Shown piece after piece: positions 1 to 11,284 of a stretch of 64,000 nt of DNA. Each line of letters starts with the position of its first letter. Position 1 is the stretch's first letter. The stretch is from Sclerotiophoma versabilis (taxonomy: Eukaryota; Ascomycota; Dothideomycetes; Pleosporales; Didymellaceae): assembly GCA_012274445.1 (NCBI GenBank), contig JAAROD010000095.1:1240001-1304000 (forward strand), written 5' to 3'. The translations under genes were made by a program, and so were the position numbers. Under the pieces are notes generated by a model. It saw only the letters and a program-made list of their open reading frames with translations, searched no databases and was not told where the DNA came from.

Positions 1-132
1 GTGGTAACCTATAAATGAATGCCCTCCCGCACCATGGTCAGGCAGTTCCCAGTGAAGGAAGGCTACAATGTGGGAAATAGTAAGAAGGTAAAGAAGAGAG
101 CAAAAGTCGAGCAGAAGGAGAAAAATGGGTAG

Positions 133-1224
133 TCAGCGTTCGTGCAGATCATCACTGAAGCCATCGAGAGCTTCGTAGAGAGCAGCCCAGAAACCGCGTT
201 GTACAGGTTGCACAGGCTTGCGAGTACCGACAGGTTTCCTACACTCATCGGTCTGCGTGCCAGACTCGACCATTGCTGGCGTAGGTGGAGCAAGCTTGGA
301 GTTGTCTTCATCCTCGGCGTAGTCGATTGCCGTCTCGATCGACGCCCAGCTACCGTCAACATCTGTCCGGCCCGGACTGCTTGCTCTCCTCTGCGTTGGG
401 GGGCTTGAGTGGAGCGAATGCTGCGTGTTCTGCTGCACTGCGTTCATGTCTCTCCGCAGACTGTCGATGATGGCGAGTTGGATCTCGTTCAACGCTTTGG
501 CCTCCTCGAATCGCCTCTTCAGATCCGCAATGTAAATCTGAACGCCCTCGATGTACCTCCCGACTTCGGCCATGTAGCTTCCATGGTGCTCGGTTATCTC
601 AGCCTTGGGCCTTGGACTCGCAGGGCGCGGTGAGTGTCCACTAGAGAGCAGAGGCTCGACGTCCTTCTTTGTTTGTGCATCCGGCGCAGCGAGGTATGAG
701 GTCATGTTCTCAAACTGCCCGACGATGTACTCCATCTGATCGTCGGTAAGCTCACGGGTCGCGGTGAGGTTCTCAAAATGGGCAATGCACGACGACAGGG
801 CGCTCTGCACAGGCGAGGCCGAGGATCGCGATCCGGTATCCCACGGTATCGGCGACAGCGAGCCCACGGCACTTGGGCGCAGTATGCGCGAGCTCTCGGG
901 GGTGTAGGGGTAGCGCAGCGCGCCGGGCGCATGGTGCTCGAGCAGGCTGGAGGTCTTGGTGGGTGTGTATGGCGCAGGCTCGGTGACTGCATGGTGAGGC
1001 TTCGGCCTCGCGATGCTGAGCGGCTCGTTGGGCGTGTCGCAGCGCCTGCTCAGTCTGCCCGGGCTGCCCGGGCGGGGCTGTGACAGCGGCCAGCGGTTGT
1101 CCGTGGCGGATGCGCAGACGGACGCTCGTCTGAAGGGGTCTGAGAAGTAGGCGGATTCGGGGCTCCCATGCGCTTCGGGCTCGGGCGGCGTCCACGGGCG
1201 TGCGTGCAGCGGTGCTGAGTCCAT
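133..1224 (-). CDS. Unrecognised coiled-coil protein
   Basis: Single-exon frame of 363 residues read from the ATG at 1224; an in-frame extension further upstream has no ATG. The N-terminal half (about residues 1-150) is Pro/Ser/Arg-rich and looks disordered. Residues about 150-190 hold a short acidic helix-forming stretch. Residues about 215-265 form a clear amphipathic coiled coil (RYIEGVQIYIADLKRRFEEA and onward). The C-terminus is again low complexity and ends in a short conserved-looking block (GFWAALYEALDGF). I do not recognise a family. A structural or microtubule/spindle-associated role would be a guess. It is transcribed away from the anthranilate synthase gene and shares a 482-bp intergenic region with it. 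Coding potential is supported by length and by the regular helix pattern, not by a domain match. Confidence 0.6.
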   Translation of the reverse strand: MDSAPLHARPWTPPEPEAHGSPESAYFSDPFRRASVCASATDNRWPLSQPRPGSPGRLSRRCDTPNEPLSIARPKPHHAVTEPAPYTPTKTSSLLEHHAPGALRYPYTPESSRILRPSAVGSLSPIPWDTGSRSSASPVQSALSSCIAHFENLTATRELTDDQMEYIVGQFENMTSYLAAPDAQTKKDVEPLLSSGHSPRPASPRPKAEITEHHGSYMAEVGRYIEGVQIYIADLKRRFEEAKALNEIQLAIIDSLRRDMNAVQQNTQHSLHSSPPTQRRASSPGRTDVDGSWASIETAIDYAEDEDNSKLAPPTPAMVESGTQTDECRKPVGTRKPVQPVQRGFWAALYEALDGFSDDLHER

Positions 1225-1706
1225 GGCGCGGTGGTGACTGGAGCCGTCTGTGTGCTGGGCGAGCAATGGGGATCATGCGCGTTTGTATGCGCCGGCGAGT
1301 GGTGCGCGACAGAGTGCTGCAGTGCGCGCGGTCACGTACGGTGAAGGACATGCGACAGACGCGAGCGCCGGCCGCGACTTGGTTGGCGCCTGTGACGTCC
1401 TGCTGCGTCCTGGCGCGCCGGAGACGGGCCTAGCGGGCGGGCGCGCAGAGCCATTGGCTGGCGGTGGCTGCGACTGGCTGCGAGCGCTGCGAGCGGGGCG
1501 GGGCAGGCTCCTCGAAAATCACCGTCGCTGTCACTGCCAGGGCGGACGACGGAGAGGACCGATTGGCTCGTCGACAAGGCTGCAGATGACCGTTCTGGCT
1601 CCGAATTGATACGGCCCTTGCCATTGTCCGACTCTGACTCTGGCTTCGAGCACCCCTCCCACACACCCGGCACTCCTCGCAGCCTCAATTGCTGCACCTC
1701 GAAGAC
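1225..1706. promoter_or_regulatory. Divergent promoter region, coiled-coil gene / TRP2
   Basis: 482 bp separate the two divergent start codons. The region is GC-rich. The only recognisable element is a TGACTC core at 1635-1640 (listed separately). No RNA gene or convincing short ORF is seen. Confidence 0.5.
1635..1640 (+). promoter_or_regulatory. TGACTC general amino-acid control site
   Basis: TGACTC, the core of the Gcn4/CPC1/CpcA response element, lies about 70 bp upstream of the anthranilate synthase start codon. Fungal tryptophan biosynthesis genes are known targets of this bZIP factor. A hexamer can occur by chance, so support comes mainly from its position in front of an amino-acid biosynthesis gene. 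Confidence 0.4.
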
Positions 1707-3789
1707 ATGGTCCCACAGGTATGTTCGGCTGCCCCCGCCATCGCTGGCCGCATGGATGCCCGCTGAGCGCATGCCCACCACAGCTAGGCGTTCAGCCGTC
1801 CCTCGACACGGTGCGCGAGGTGCTGGCTGCCGCAGTCAGCTCTCCGAGCCCGCCCAACCTCGTCCCTGTCTTCGCCTCCATCTCCGCCGAGTTCCTGACC
1901 CCGTCGAGCATATACCTCAAGGTTTCCGCCAAGTGAGTGGCTGACTCATCGCGCTGGCCTTCGGCGACGGCTGACGCATGGGCAGGTCCAAGTCGAAGCT
2001 CTCCTTCCTGTTCGAGAGTGCAGCAACAACAGAGACGATCGGGCGATATAGCTTCGTCGGCGCAGACCCCCGCAAGGTCATCAAGACCGGCCCCGGCCAT
2101 GGCGAAGAGGCAGACCCTCTCCCCAGCCTCGAGAAGGAGCTCGCAAAGAGCAGAGTCGCAACCGTGCCCTCGATACAACTTCCCCCCATGACTGGTGGCG
2201 CCGTTGGCTACGTTGGATATGACTGCGTCAAGTACTTTGAACCCAAGACACGGCGAGACGATGTGAAGGACGTCCTGGGTGTGCCGGAGAGCTTCTTCAT
2301 GCTGTTTGACACTGTAGTCGCTCTTGACCACTTCGCCCAGGTCGTCAAGGTCATCACATACGTCAAGGTCCCAGACAGCCTCGACGACTTGGAGCAGGCG
2401 TACGAGGAGGCCAAGGCTACGCTCAACAAATATGTGACAATACTCAAGGACAAAGAGGTACCCATGCCTGACCAGGGCCCAATCAAGCTTGGGAATGAAT
2501 ACAAATCGAACATTGGCCGGGAAGGTTACGAGGGCCACGTCAAGGAGCTCAAGAAGCACATCAGCGTTGGCGACATCATCCAGGCCGTGCCTTCGCAGCG
2601 CTTCGCACGGCCTACCTCGCTGCACCCCTTCAACATCTACAGGAACCTGCGAAATGTCAACCCATCGCCCTATCTCTTCTTTGTAGACTGCGAGGATTTC
2701 CAGATTGTCGGCGCCAGTCCCGAGTTACTAGTCAAAGAAGAGCAGGGCAGGATCATCACTCATCCCATTGCCGGAACCGTCAAGAGGGGCAAAACCCTGC
2801 AGGAAGATGCAGCCCTGGCAGAGGAGCTCTCCAACTCACTCAAGGACCGGGCCGAGCACGTGGGTCTGATCTAAATTCTACGTCAGGCTCAAAGTTGACT
2901 GACTTCACAGGTCATGTTGGTGGATCTCGCTCGGAATGACGTAAACCGTATTTGCGACCCACTCTCCACTCGCGTGGATAAGCTGATGGTCGTGCAAAAG
3001 GTATGAACACCAACTTCGTCATCGCAATCATGCAAAAATGCGATCTGATCAGCTCCAATTTTCTAATCGATACAGTTTTCGCATGTGCAGCACCTAGTCT
3101 CTGAGGTGTCAGGCGTGCTACGACCTGGCAAGACACGATTCGATGCTTTCCGGTCCATTTTCCCTGCAGGTATGTCAAATGCTCCATAACACGATCAGAT
3201 GTTGAAACGCAGAACAGGGACCGTGAGTGGCGCACCCAAAGTGCGGGCAATGGAGTTGATTGCAGAGCTGGAGAAAGAGAAGCGCGGTGTCTATGCTGGC
3301 GCTGTGGGGTATTTCGGCTACGGCAGTGTCGATGGTGATGAGCAGATCGAGGGTGCTATGGACGTGAGTTGGCCCCTGAGGCGCACGGTTTACATATGGC
3401 TGATCTCCCACAGACGTGCATCGCGCTACGGACCATGCTTGTCAAAGACGGTATCGCGTATCTCCAAGCAGGGGTAAGTTCGAGAAATTCCTGTTGTTCA
3501 CACTGCTGCTAACCACTGGCCAAGGGCGGGATTGTATTCGACTCAGACCCGTATGATGAGTGGATGGAGACGATCAATAAACTAGGTGGGTTCATCTATC
3601 CTTCGCTGTCTATTTCCCCCGTCAACTCGCCGTTCACTGACCGCTGTTTGGCATCTAGGCGCGAATACACAATGCATCACCTCAGCTGAAGAGAAGCATC
3701 TGGCCGAGCAGACAGAGGGAGAGGTTGACACAGACCAATCGCAACCGCTGGAGGGCGATGAGAAGCCGCGCATCAGTGTGGCTGCGTAG
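1707..3789 (+). CDS. TRP2: Anthranilate synthase component I
   Basis: Catalyses chorismate plus glutamine (or ammonia) to anthranilate, the first committed step of tryptophan synthesis. Nine exons with introns 1719-1783, 1933-1985, 2860-2910, 3001-3075, 3170-3217, 3364-3413, 3474-3524 and 3586-3658; all are GT-AG and the joined frame gives 538 residues, the usual fungal length. The first exon encodes only four residues (MVPQ). The N-terminal domain carries the inhibitor-binding type motif LFES (about residues 62-65). The chorismate-binding domain carries ITHPIAGTVKRGKT, DLARNDVNRIC and GTVSGAPKVRAMELI, which are hallmarks of TrpE. No glutamine amidotransferase domain is fused, so component II must come from another locus, as is normal in fungi. 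A Gcn4-type site lies upstream and a perfect TGACTCA lies in intron 2, consistent with general amino-acid control. Identity is secure; the tiny first exon is the least certain part. Confidence 0.95.
1942..1948 (+). promoter_or_regulatory. TGACTCA (Gcn4/CPC1 consensus) inside intron 2 of TRP2
   Basis: A perfect seven-base bZIP consensus lies in the second intron, about 240 bp downstream of the start codon. It could be an intronic enhancer, but a chance match is possible. Confidence 0.3.
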
Positions 3790-4672
3790 ATAGTAACTAG
3801 TGACTGCGCCACACGAGGCTGGTGACAGGAGTGGTTGGTGAAGTTAGCTCTGATCTGATGCACAGGGTCTGGCCCTCGATCGAAGCCATCATGATCTAAG
3901 GTGTGGTTAAACGAAATGACTACCAGAGTGTCGCCAGTCACGGCAGGCCGAGGCGCTATACACACGTCACATTGATAGGCGCTCCATGGCTCAAACAAGG
4001 TTCGAGGTAAATTTCACAATTTATTCTGCCGCCCAGTGCTGTGAAAAGCGAGATCGTGCAACAGCGCAAGGGCTCTCCTGTGCAAGTGTGAGCGACTCGT
4101 TCTCGTCGTGACACGGCAACCCGGATCGGCTGGGCAGTGGCAGGTTGAAAGACTTGTTGGTGTGGCAGGTTACTTGGACAACAACGCCTCTTCGTCTTGG
4201 TGCAGGGCCATGAGTTGTACATGCAGGTCGAGCTCGTCTGTGCTCGGGAGGGCCGTTTGTTAACATCATAAAACTGGAAAATTGGTGGGGCTAACCCTGA
4301 TCGGACCTGGGTTCGGCAAGCTCTACCCATTGGCCAATCGGTGCACGCTCCACAATCCTGTTCCTTGTCTTTGCACCCCTGAGAGGTCTCTTGCCTAGTG
4401 CGTGCTGGCGTCACTGTACCAGCCATCTGTTTGCGGAGCGACCAGCCGCTGTGTGAGGTAACAGGGCAGGAGCTTCACTCACGTACTAGCCACAACCTGC
4501 GCGACCGTTTGCGCGCCTCACAGAAGGATAAAGCCTGCTCCTCCCTCCCCCCGAATTCCTCACCACCTCATCCTCAACGAAGCATTCCACAGTTCTAGCA
4601 TCTCTTCTGCCTCACAGCACCTGTTCCAGCATCTGCCTAGCAACCTTTGCACTACACACCACCGCCGTCAAG
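3790..4672. other. Intergenic: TRP2 3' end and CFEM gene promoter
   Basis: 883 bp with no supported gene; short frames on both strands show no recognisable motif. The last 120 bp before the CFEM start is a C/T- and CA-rich leader typical of a strongly expressed fungal 5' UTR. Confidence 0.5.
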
Positions 4673-5615
4673 ATGAAGCAGTCCATGATCCTCCTCGCTG
4701 CCATTGCTGGCGCTGCCACCGCCCAGAACCTCGGTTCTTGCGCAGTACGTTCTTATCCCAGCCTCGCCTTGTAGCAATGCTACTGTTGTTGCAAGCATTA
4801 CTAACCTCTTCCAGCAAATGTGTGTCAACAACATGAACTTGATCGCCAACACCGAGTTCAGCTGCGCTGCTGGCGACACTGCCTGCTTCTGCTCCAGGTC
4901 CAACTGGGCCTACGGTGTCCGCGACTGCTCCCGCCAGGCCTGCTCTGGTGAGGAGTCTGGCCAGGCCGTTAGCTACGCTGCCGGTCTCTGTCAGAGTAAG
5001 TCTGCTTCACAATACCACCTACAAGCTTTTGCTAATCCCACTCCAGGTGTGGCCTCCACTGTCGAGTCGGGCGCTTCTGCCTCTCCCTCTGCGGCGTTGT
5101 CTATCCTGAACCCGGCTATCTCTAGCGCTTCAGGTGCTACTGGTACCGCATCAGGTGAGGCTTCTGCCACTGGCAGCGCTTCCCAGTCCGCGATCACCAC
5201 CGTGCCCCTTGTTGCTACCGTCACCAACTCTGACGGCAGTGTTCAAACCACCACCTCTGGTTTCAGCACTGTTTACAGCTCAGGAGCGCTAACCGGGTCT
5301 GCAGCAAGCGCGGCCTCAAGCGCAGCTTCTTCAATCGCTTCCGAGCTCAGCTCCGGCTTGTCCTCGATCGCTGAGTCTGCCTCGTCTGCTCTTGCATCAG
5401 CCACTGAATCCCTGGGCTCTGCTGCTGCCTCTGCCACCAGCGACGCCGGTTCTGCCGCTTCTTCTGCCACAAGCGCCGCCGGTTCTGCCGCTTCCTCTGC
5501 CACCAGTGCTGCTGGCTCTGCCGCTTCCAGTGCTGTCCCCTCGGGTGCTGCCGCCAAGGTCACTGGTGTCCCCATCGCCGCTGGTCTTGCTGCTGCTGCC
5601 TGGTTCCTCATCTAA
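4673..5615 (+). CDS. CFEM-domain GPI-anchored cell-surface protein
   Basis: Three exons (introns 4745-4814 and 4996-5046) give 273 residues. Residues 1-17 are a signal peptide ending ATA|QN. Residues about 20-85 contain exactly eight cysteines (C23, C27, C41, C48, C50, C62, C67, C83) in CFEM spacing, including the CxC pair and an aspartate (D45) at the position that binds heme iron in characterised CFEM proteins. A long Ser/Ala/Thr-rich stalk follows, with 33-bp tandem repeats near the end. The C-terminus is a small-residue site followed by a hydrophobic tail (AAGLAAAAWFLI), the pattern for GPI attachment. Family members act in heme/iron capture, wall integrity or host interaction; which applies here cannot be read from sequence. 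Location at the plasma membrane or wall is well supported. Confidence 0.92.
5442..5531 (+). repeat. 33-bp tandem repeat in the CFEM stalk
   Basis: Units at 5442-5474 and 5475-5507 and a partial third at 5508-5531 encode an 11-residue repeat of the form (D/A)AGSAASSATS. The unit keeps the reading frame, so copy-number change would lengthen or shorten the serine/alanine stalk without breaking the protein. Confidence 0.8.
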
Positions 5616-6971
5616 GTGCCTCTACACTGTCCAAGGTCCTACCTCGATGGAGTAATGCGCATAATGGTTAATGAGGTGGAACGGTAATGCGGGGCGGACT
5701 TGGATATACTGCTGATAACTCAGCGGTGGATTGAATACACCTCGTGGTATTCAATTCGAGTCGCAGGACTCGATTTCTTACGACATTCACGTGATGGCTT
5801 GATGACTACGACTTACTACGCCTACGGTTTTTCATGTATATGAGCCTTAGCGCTTTGATACCCTCAGTCTTGGCATGTGGGAAAGCGCCCAGGTGTTCGG
5901 GTGCTGGTAGATAGCAATGACTGCAATACAATAATTCACTTACAGCACGAATGTCCCTTACCATCTACCCTTAATCTCGATCTTTTTGTGGGTTTGTGAC
6001 TGATGCAGTAGTCAAAACCTGATGATGGTTGGTGCTGGAGCTGTCGTGCCACCAGCGTTGAGAAGCGAGCGGTAACGATGACGCTGTGACGCCTTGTGGT
6101 AGCCACGTTGAGCTACAAAATGTAGTACCACGGGGCACAGGCGCTTCGAGAACGTATGTCCCGCAGAACGTAAATGACCAGAAACGTGGACATGACAACG
6201 TCGTGGAAACAGTTGCACCGTTGTAAGCTGAGATGAAGAGGTGAGGTCGACATAAACTTCCTCAGCCACAGGTCATGATGACATTCCCTGCATGTCCCGG
6301 GCCGCTGCGGATGTTTGATCACCCATCCCTGCGGAATGTCTCGTGTCTCTGGGGGATGCACGCAGCGGTGCACGCTTTAGCTGTTGGGATGTGCTGCGTG
6401 GTTGAGGATGCGAATGCGATGCAAGGAAGCTGAGACAGGGGGGTCTTGCATAGTTTTTGCAAGAGGCTGGTATTGCCGAGCACGATGTTGAAGCGTGGCG
6501 AGTAAGGCGGTAGGTACGTACAGCGACCTTCGTAAGTCCTTCTGGGCTGATACGTGGTTTGCTAGTTTTCCTTCAACTCGACTTTTGACATGGTCGTGGA
6601 GAAAGGTGGAGGGGGGGGGGGGGTCGCTGACCAGAAATGTAACCATATTCGGTTCTGGATGCCGAACCAGGGAAGGTGCACGCGAACCCCAGCCGCAGGG
6701 CTGGATTGCTGCCTGTTGAGTGCCTGATGGCTACCTACAACGCTTTTCGGAGCCTGGTACGGTTTCAAACAAAAGAGACAGCCTCCAGCGAGTATAATCT
6801 GCTGTTCTTCACCACCAATTCCAATCGAAGTCAGTCCCACCGTTGCTCTGGTCGCTGTTTCGTCCACTTCTCCACGTGATTCCCTGTGTGATTCTCTGCT
6901 GCAGTGCCATCTCGAGTCAAATCCTGACATATCATTTGTCCTTTATGCGCAGAAAGGTCATCGTCGCAGCC
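5616..6971. other. Intergenic region with a 13-G run
   Basis: 1356 bp between the CFEM gene and the FG-repeat gene. Frames up to about 120 codons occur but lack family motifs and overlap each other on both strands. A run of 13 guanines lies at 6611-6623. Nothing else is supported. Confidence 0.45.
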
Positions 6972-9789
6972 ATGGCCGATGACGATGCCAGCAAAGTACC
7001 TCAACTGTCGCGATCAAATTTGCCTGAACAGCGGCAGAGTAACGACGTTGCTCATCTTGCAAAACGGCTTTACGGAGCGGCCAACAGCGTTGCGCAGGCT
7101 TTGCTTCCTGTTATCTACTTGCGTACCTGCCCATCTGATGTTCAAGACACGGGATGTTTAGCACAGAAGGCTTACGCTCTTACTGCGATCTTGTTGAATC
7201 TCCTCGAAGATCTGGCGCTGGAGGATGTAACGAGGAGTGGCAGCCAGAATAAGGATATGTGGACCAAAAAGCATTACAAGGACCTTGTACTCTCCATGGA
7301 GAAATGTCACGACGTCTTTATAGCCATTGCTCGTACAGTGCGGAGCATCGACGAAAACTTCCACGTGAGGGGATTGGAAACAGGAAAAGACTACATCGAC
7401 CACTTCCACATGGACGAAGAGCGTCACGCGCAGGATAAAATTGAGACATGCTTTCGCCTTGTGGTCCAGACGAGGCTGATGGTGAAGCACACAGCTCTGG
7501 CTCGATGTGAAAATCTGTAAGCCCTTCTGAAAACACATCCACATCAATACCAAGCTAACTTTCTCGACAGCAATAATGAGGAGATTAAAGAGAGCCTTCG
7601 TCTCACACATGCGCTCCAGCAGTTAGATCTACATGATATATGGGCGCTCAAAAACGAACCATTAGCAACGACATTCTTCATGTCGATACACCCACCTGCC
7701 GCACCCTCGATCCAACCTCCAACGACCTCGCCTGAATCTAGTACACAGGATGGACCTTTGTAGGTCGCCTTCCCACACCAATAAATGGTAGCAGTTGCTT
7801 ACGACGCTAAACAGGACCAATCATTCGAAACATATCTCTACATACGGTAGTTGGCCACCCTTCGGCGACTTCCAACACCCCGAGTATGTTGCCGCAATGA
7901 CAAAAGAGCACAGGGTCAACGACAAAAACTCTATCGTTGATGCACCTTTAGCAATCTATTGCTCAACTTCGAAACGGAGGTCCGGTACTGGTCAGAGCAC
8001 AGGACCGCACCTTTCACCAGATCCTACACCAAAGGCAGGACCGGGATCTGTAACGTTTGGACAGCCTAGCATCATCAAGTCAACTTCCTCTGAAATCTCG
8101 TTCTTCAAAAACAAAGTTCCTTCTGACCCTTTTGCCAACTGGAAGCCGCCGGGCTTCAACGCATTTACACCTGCACCACATTTGGAAGCCTACATCATCC
8201 GCCCAACGATTGAAAGCACCGACACTTCCTCCATATTGTCCTATACAGTCAATTCCCTACGGCTCAGCGAAGAAGTCTTGCGCGCCCAGGTCCGCAGCTT
8301 AGGACCAAACTACTCTATCGTAGATGCACTCCTTGATCTGCCATCACAACAAATGGACCTCATACAATCTCGCGCGGCACGGCGTCTAGGAAACATTGTC
8401 TCTGTTGAGTATGGCAAGCCTATCACTATTGCCACGTTGTTGGGTCCTCTGCTGGTCAAGCCTGTCATGTTCATCATCTCGACAACGACCATACTTCCAC
8501 AAGAGCCACTCCCGCTGCCGGCTCCAGTACTATCCCCCGCGGGCTCCAATCCCAAGCTAACAACAGGACTGAATATTTTCAGAGACATTGCACCTACTCC
8601 AGGCTTTAAACTAAGCAGCTTTGGTTCTGCAACTGGTACCAACCACCACCTCTCTTCACCAGAAGCATACTCAAAGTACCTGCAAGAGAAAGGCGAGCTC
8701 TGCACGTATGTCGATAGCACTGAGCTCAAGGGTCTTCAGCATTACCAGACTATCACAGCAAACAAGGACTGGCACGACAAAGATCGCTCCTGCGAGGAGA
8801 TCCGACTTGCCGACTATGAAGCTGGACGCAAGGGACCGATGAAGACCAATGGCATATCATACCCCTGGGATCCAGCCCCCAGTGTGTTTGGAAGACCCAG
8901 TCCCAACGATACATCTCAATCAGTATCACCGACCCAAGTCAAGCTCTCGAAGACCGGATGGTTCCCCACGACCATAGTCCCCTCCGCTCCTGGCTTTAGT
9001 TTTGGTGACGCCGCGCCGAGGTTTGGTCAACCCACCTCAGATGCGATCATATCTTCCAAACCTTCATCACACACGCTCGAAGACTGTAAGAACCCACGTA
9101 AGATAACTCCCGTTCCTAGCGCGTTTGGCCATCTGGGATCAAATCTGCCACACTTTATACCTCCCAAAGATACCCGCTCAGATGCAGCTAGCCATCAATT
9201 AGTTGATGGTGTACCACCATTATTTGGCGGCAACGCATGCAATGTATGGAGAGCGTCAAGCAAGTTGTCAAGCGAAAAGGATTCTGTATCCGAGCCCAAG
9301 CCTCCCTTTGGCCCACAGTCAGCTGGTTCACCACGTTCACAGAATACTTTGTTTGGCGGAACCCCATACGACAAGGCATCTTCTTCCACCACCATCAAGT
9401 CGGGACCGTCCATTCCCCAGGAATTCGGCCTTGTCGACCAAACCTCTGGTACAGTACCTGCTGCTTCGCCAGCTGGTGGATTGTTCGGAGGCTTTGGCTC
9501 GACAGCACCAGAATCGCGTCCCGCCAGCTTCGGTCGACCCAGCGCTTTGCAAGATTACCAGAGACAATTGAAGAAACTCGAGGAGCAGAGAATGGAAACA
9601 GTACGCGCTGAAATGGCAACAAGGATGGGCGCGCACGACGGTGCTGCGCTCACTGCCCTACTGGCGCCCAAAGAGATAGCTGCATCAGTGACTAAGGAGA
9701 AGGAAGCGAAATTGTCCAACGAGCAGGAACAAGATGGCCTTTCGGAGGCTGTATCGATCTGTGTTACTACCGGGAAGGATAGTTTGTGA
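6972..9789 (+). CDS. FG-repeat protein with a GLEBS-like motif (nucleoporin-like)
   Basis: Three exons (introns 7517-7570 and 7760-7814) give 902 residues. Residues about 20-200 are helical and unrecognised. From about residue 250 the protein is Pro/Ser/Thr-rich with about 14 FG dipeptides (FGQPS, FGRPS, LFGG, FGGFGS), concentrated in the second half. Residues about 553-586 contain an aromatic start, YQTITANKDW, followed by EEIRLADYEAGRKGP. This closely resembles the Gle2-binding (GLEBS) motif of Nup98-class nucleoporins. The C-terminus ends in a short charged coiled coil. The Nup98 autoproteolytic domain is not visible, so this is not a simple Nup98 orthologue. It could be a lineage-specific FG protein that binds Gle2/Rae1, or a GLEBS-containing family expanded in Pleosporales. 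Nuclear-pore association is inference; the FG repeats and motif are seen directly. Confidence 0.75.
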
Positions 9790-10131
9790 ATCGTAGAACA
9801 TGGTTGGCCTGGTTCGTGCAAGGGCATAATAGGTCTGAGCACATGGATGTTGACACGGTAGTGAAAGTAGTGAGAGGATGGAGTACTCAATGCAATACAA
9901 ATAGTACGGGATGATGAGAATCAACACACATGTGAGTTAGCTGTAATCTGTACTGATGTTTTCAAATGTTCAAACATATGTCCGTGCAATGTAGTGAGAA
10001 TGGTATGCATTGAAAGCCCGGGTGGTCGTAACCGTTAAATCCTATCGATGGGCCTGTCTTGAGATGCTACGGCTCTAGTCTATATGACTCCATCTATCAT
10101 GACACGCTATAACGAAAACACTTTTCATCGT
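9790..10131. other. Intergenic between convergent genes
   Basis: 342 bp of AT-leaning sequence holding the two convergent 3' ends. No gene is seen. Confidence 0.5.
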
Positions 10132-11284
10132 CTACAACTTGGACTTTGTTTGGGGCTCATCAGTCTGGTTGCCGTTGCGGTCGAACCAGATCTTCTTCTG
10201 GCTCCTCAGACTTTCCTGCAGCGCGACGCCGATCCTGACAGCCTGGTACGAGCTCTCGATGTCAACAGGGACATCCTTGTTATTGAGGACAGCATCTGTG
10301 AACTCGTTCGCCTCGGTAACGAATGCCTGCTCAAAGCGCTCGTAGTAGTTCTGGGGGATGGCGCGCTGGACGCCGTTGGGCAGGTGAGCCTCCATGAGGT
10401 CGGTCATGGGGTTCGAGTTGACGGCTAGCTTGCCCTTTGTCCCGATGATCTCGGTCATGTCGTGCTGGCCGGGCGCGTTCATGCGCGAGCTGTAGAAGTA
10501 TGCGATCTGGCCGTCGTAGAACTCGACAATGCCAACACCGTTGTCGACATCTCCGTACTTGGCAAGATCAGGCTCGAGCGCCGTCACACCAAAGGCAACG
10601 ACGGACTTGACCTTGGGCAGGTTCTTGCCGTCGGAGTCGGCGCTGAAGTACCACAGGGCCAGGTCGATGTCGTGGATGTTGCAGTCGACGAAGATGCCGC
10701 CGGAGAACTTGGCGTACTCGACGAAGAAGCCCGAGGGATCGTACTTGTCGCAGGTCTGGGAGCGGAGGATGGAGGGCCGTCCGACATCGCCTGACTTGAC
10801 GAGAGCGTAGGCATTGCGGTACGAGGCATCAAAGCGGCGCGAGAAACCGCACATGACCTTGATGTGGGGGTGGGCAGCGGCAGTCTTGAGCAGGTCCTGG
10901 CACTGGGGGCTGTTAGCTATGCGCCGTAGGCGGGGTGGGATGCATGGCACATACGACTTCGAGCTTCGTGCTGAAGGGCTTCTCGCACAGAACGTGCTTG
11001 CCGGCCTTGATGGCCTTGATGGACTGCTCGGCGTGTGCGGTGGTGACGGTGGCCACGACGACTGCCTCCAGACCCTCGTGCTTCAGCATCTGGTCGTAGT
11101 CGCTGTACGTCTTGACACCAAAGGGCTCGAGGTGCTCCTTTGCCCATGCGGCCTCCTTGGCGTCTGGGGTGAAGGCTGCTACAAGCTCGGCCTTGGGTGT
11201 GCGGTGCAGAAAGTGGAGGGCATGGCGAGCGCCCATGCGGCCGAGGCCAGAGCAAGCAACCTTGAGTCTGCGAAGCTCAACCAT
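10132..11284 (-). CDS. Gfo/Idh/MocA-family NAD(P)-dependent dehydrogenase (inositol 2-dehydrogenase-like)
   Basis: Two exons (10955-11284 and 10132-10902; intron 10903-10954) give 366 residues. The Rossmann motif GLGRMG is at residues 13-18, the family signature EKP at residues 101-103, and the catalytic-region aspartate and histidine at about D183 and H187 (DCNIHDID). The C-terminal half is the typical open beta-sheet oxidoreductase domain. Family members oxidise or reduce myo-inositol, sugars and keto-sugars with NAD(P). The gene is the first of five adjacent polyol/sugar-acid oxidoreductases that end with myo-inositol oxygenase. This favours a role in inositol or uronate catabolism, either as a myo-inositol 2-dehydrogenase or in an L-gulonate/keto-gulonate redox step. 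Family is secure; substrate is inference. Confidence 0.88.

Noticed and set aside
1792..2625. 277-codon minus-strand frame
   Set aside because: It is antisense to TRP2 exons and spans a TRP2 intron boundary; no family features.
6611..6623. Run of 13 guanines as a regulatory G-quadruplex
   Set aside because: A single homopolymer in a non-coding region; it may also be a length artefact of sequencing.
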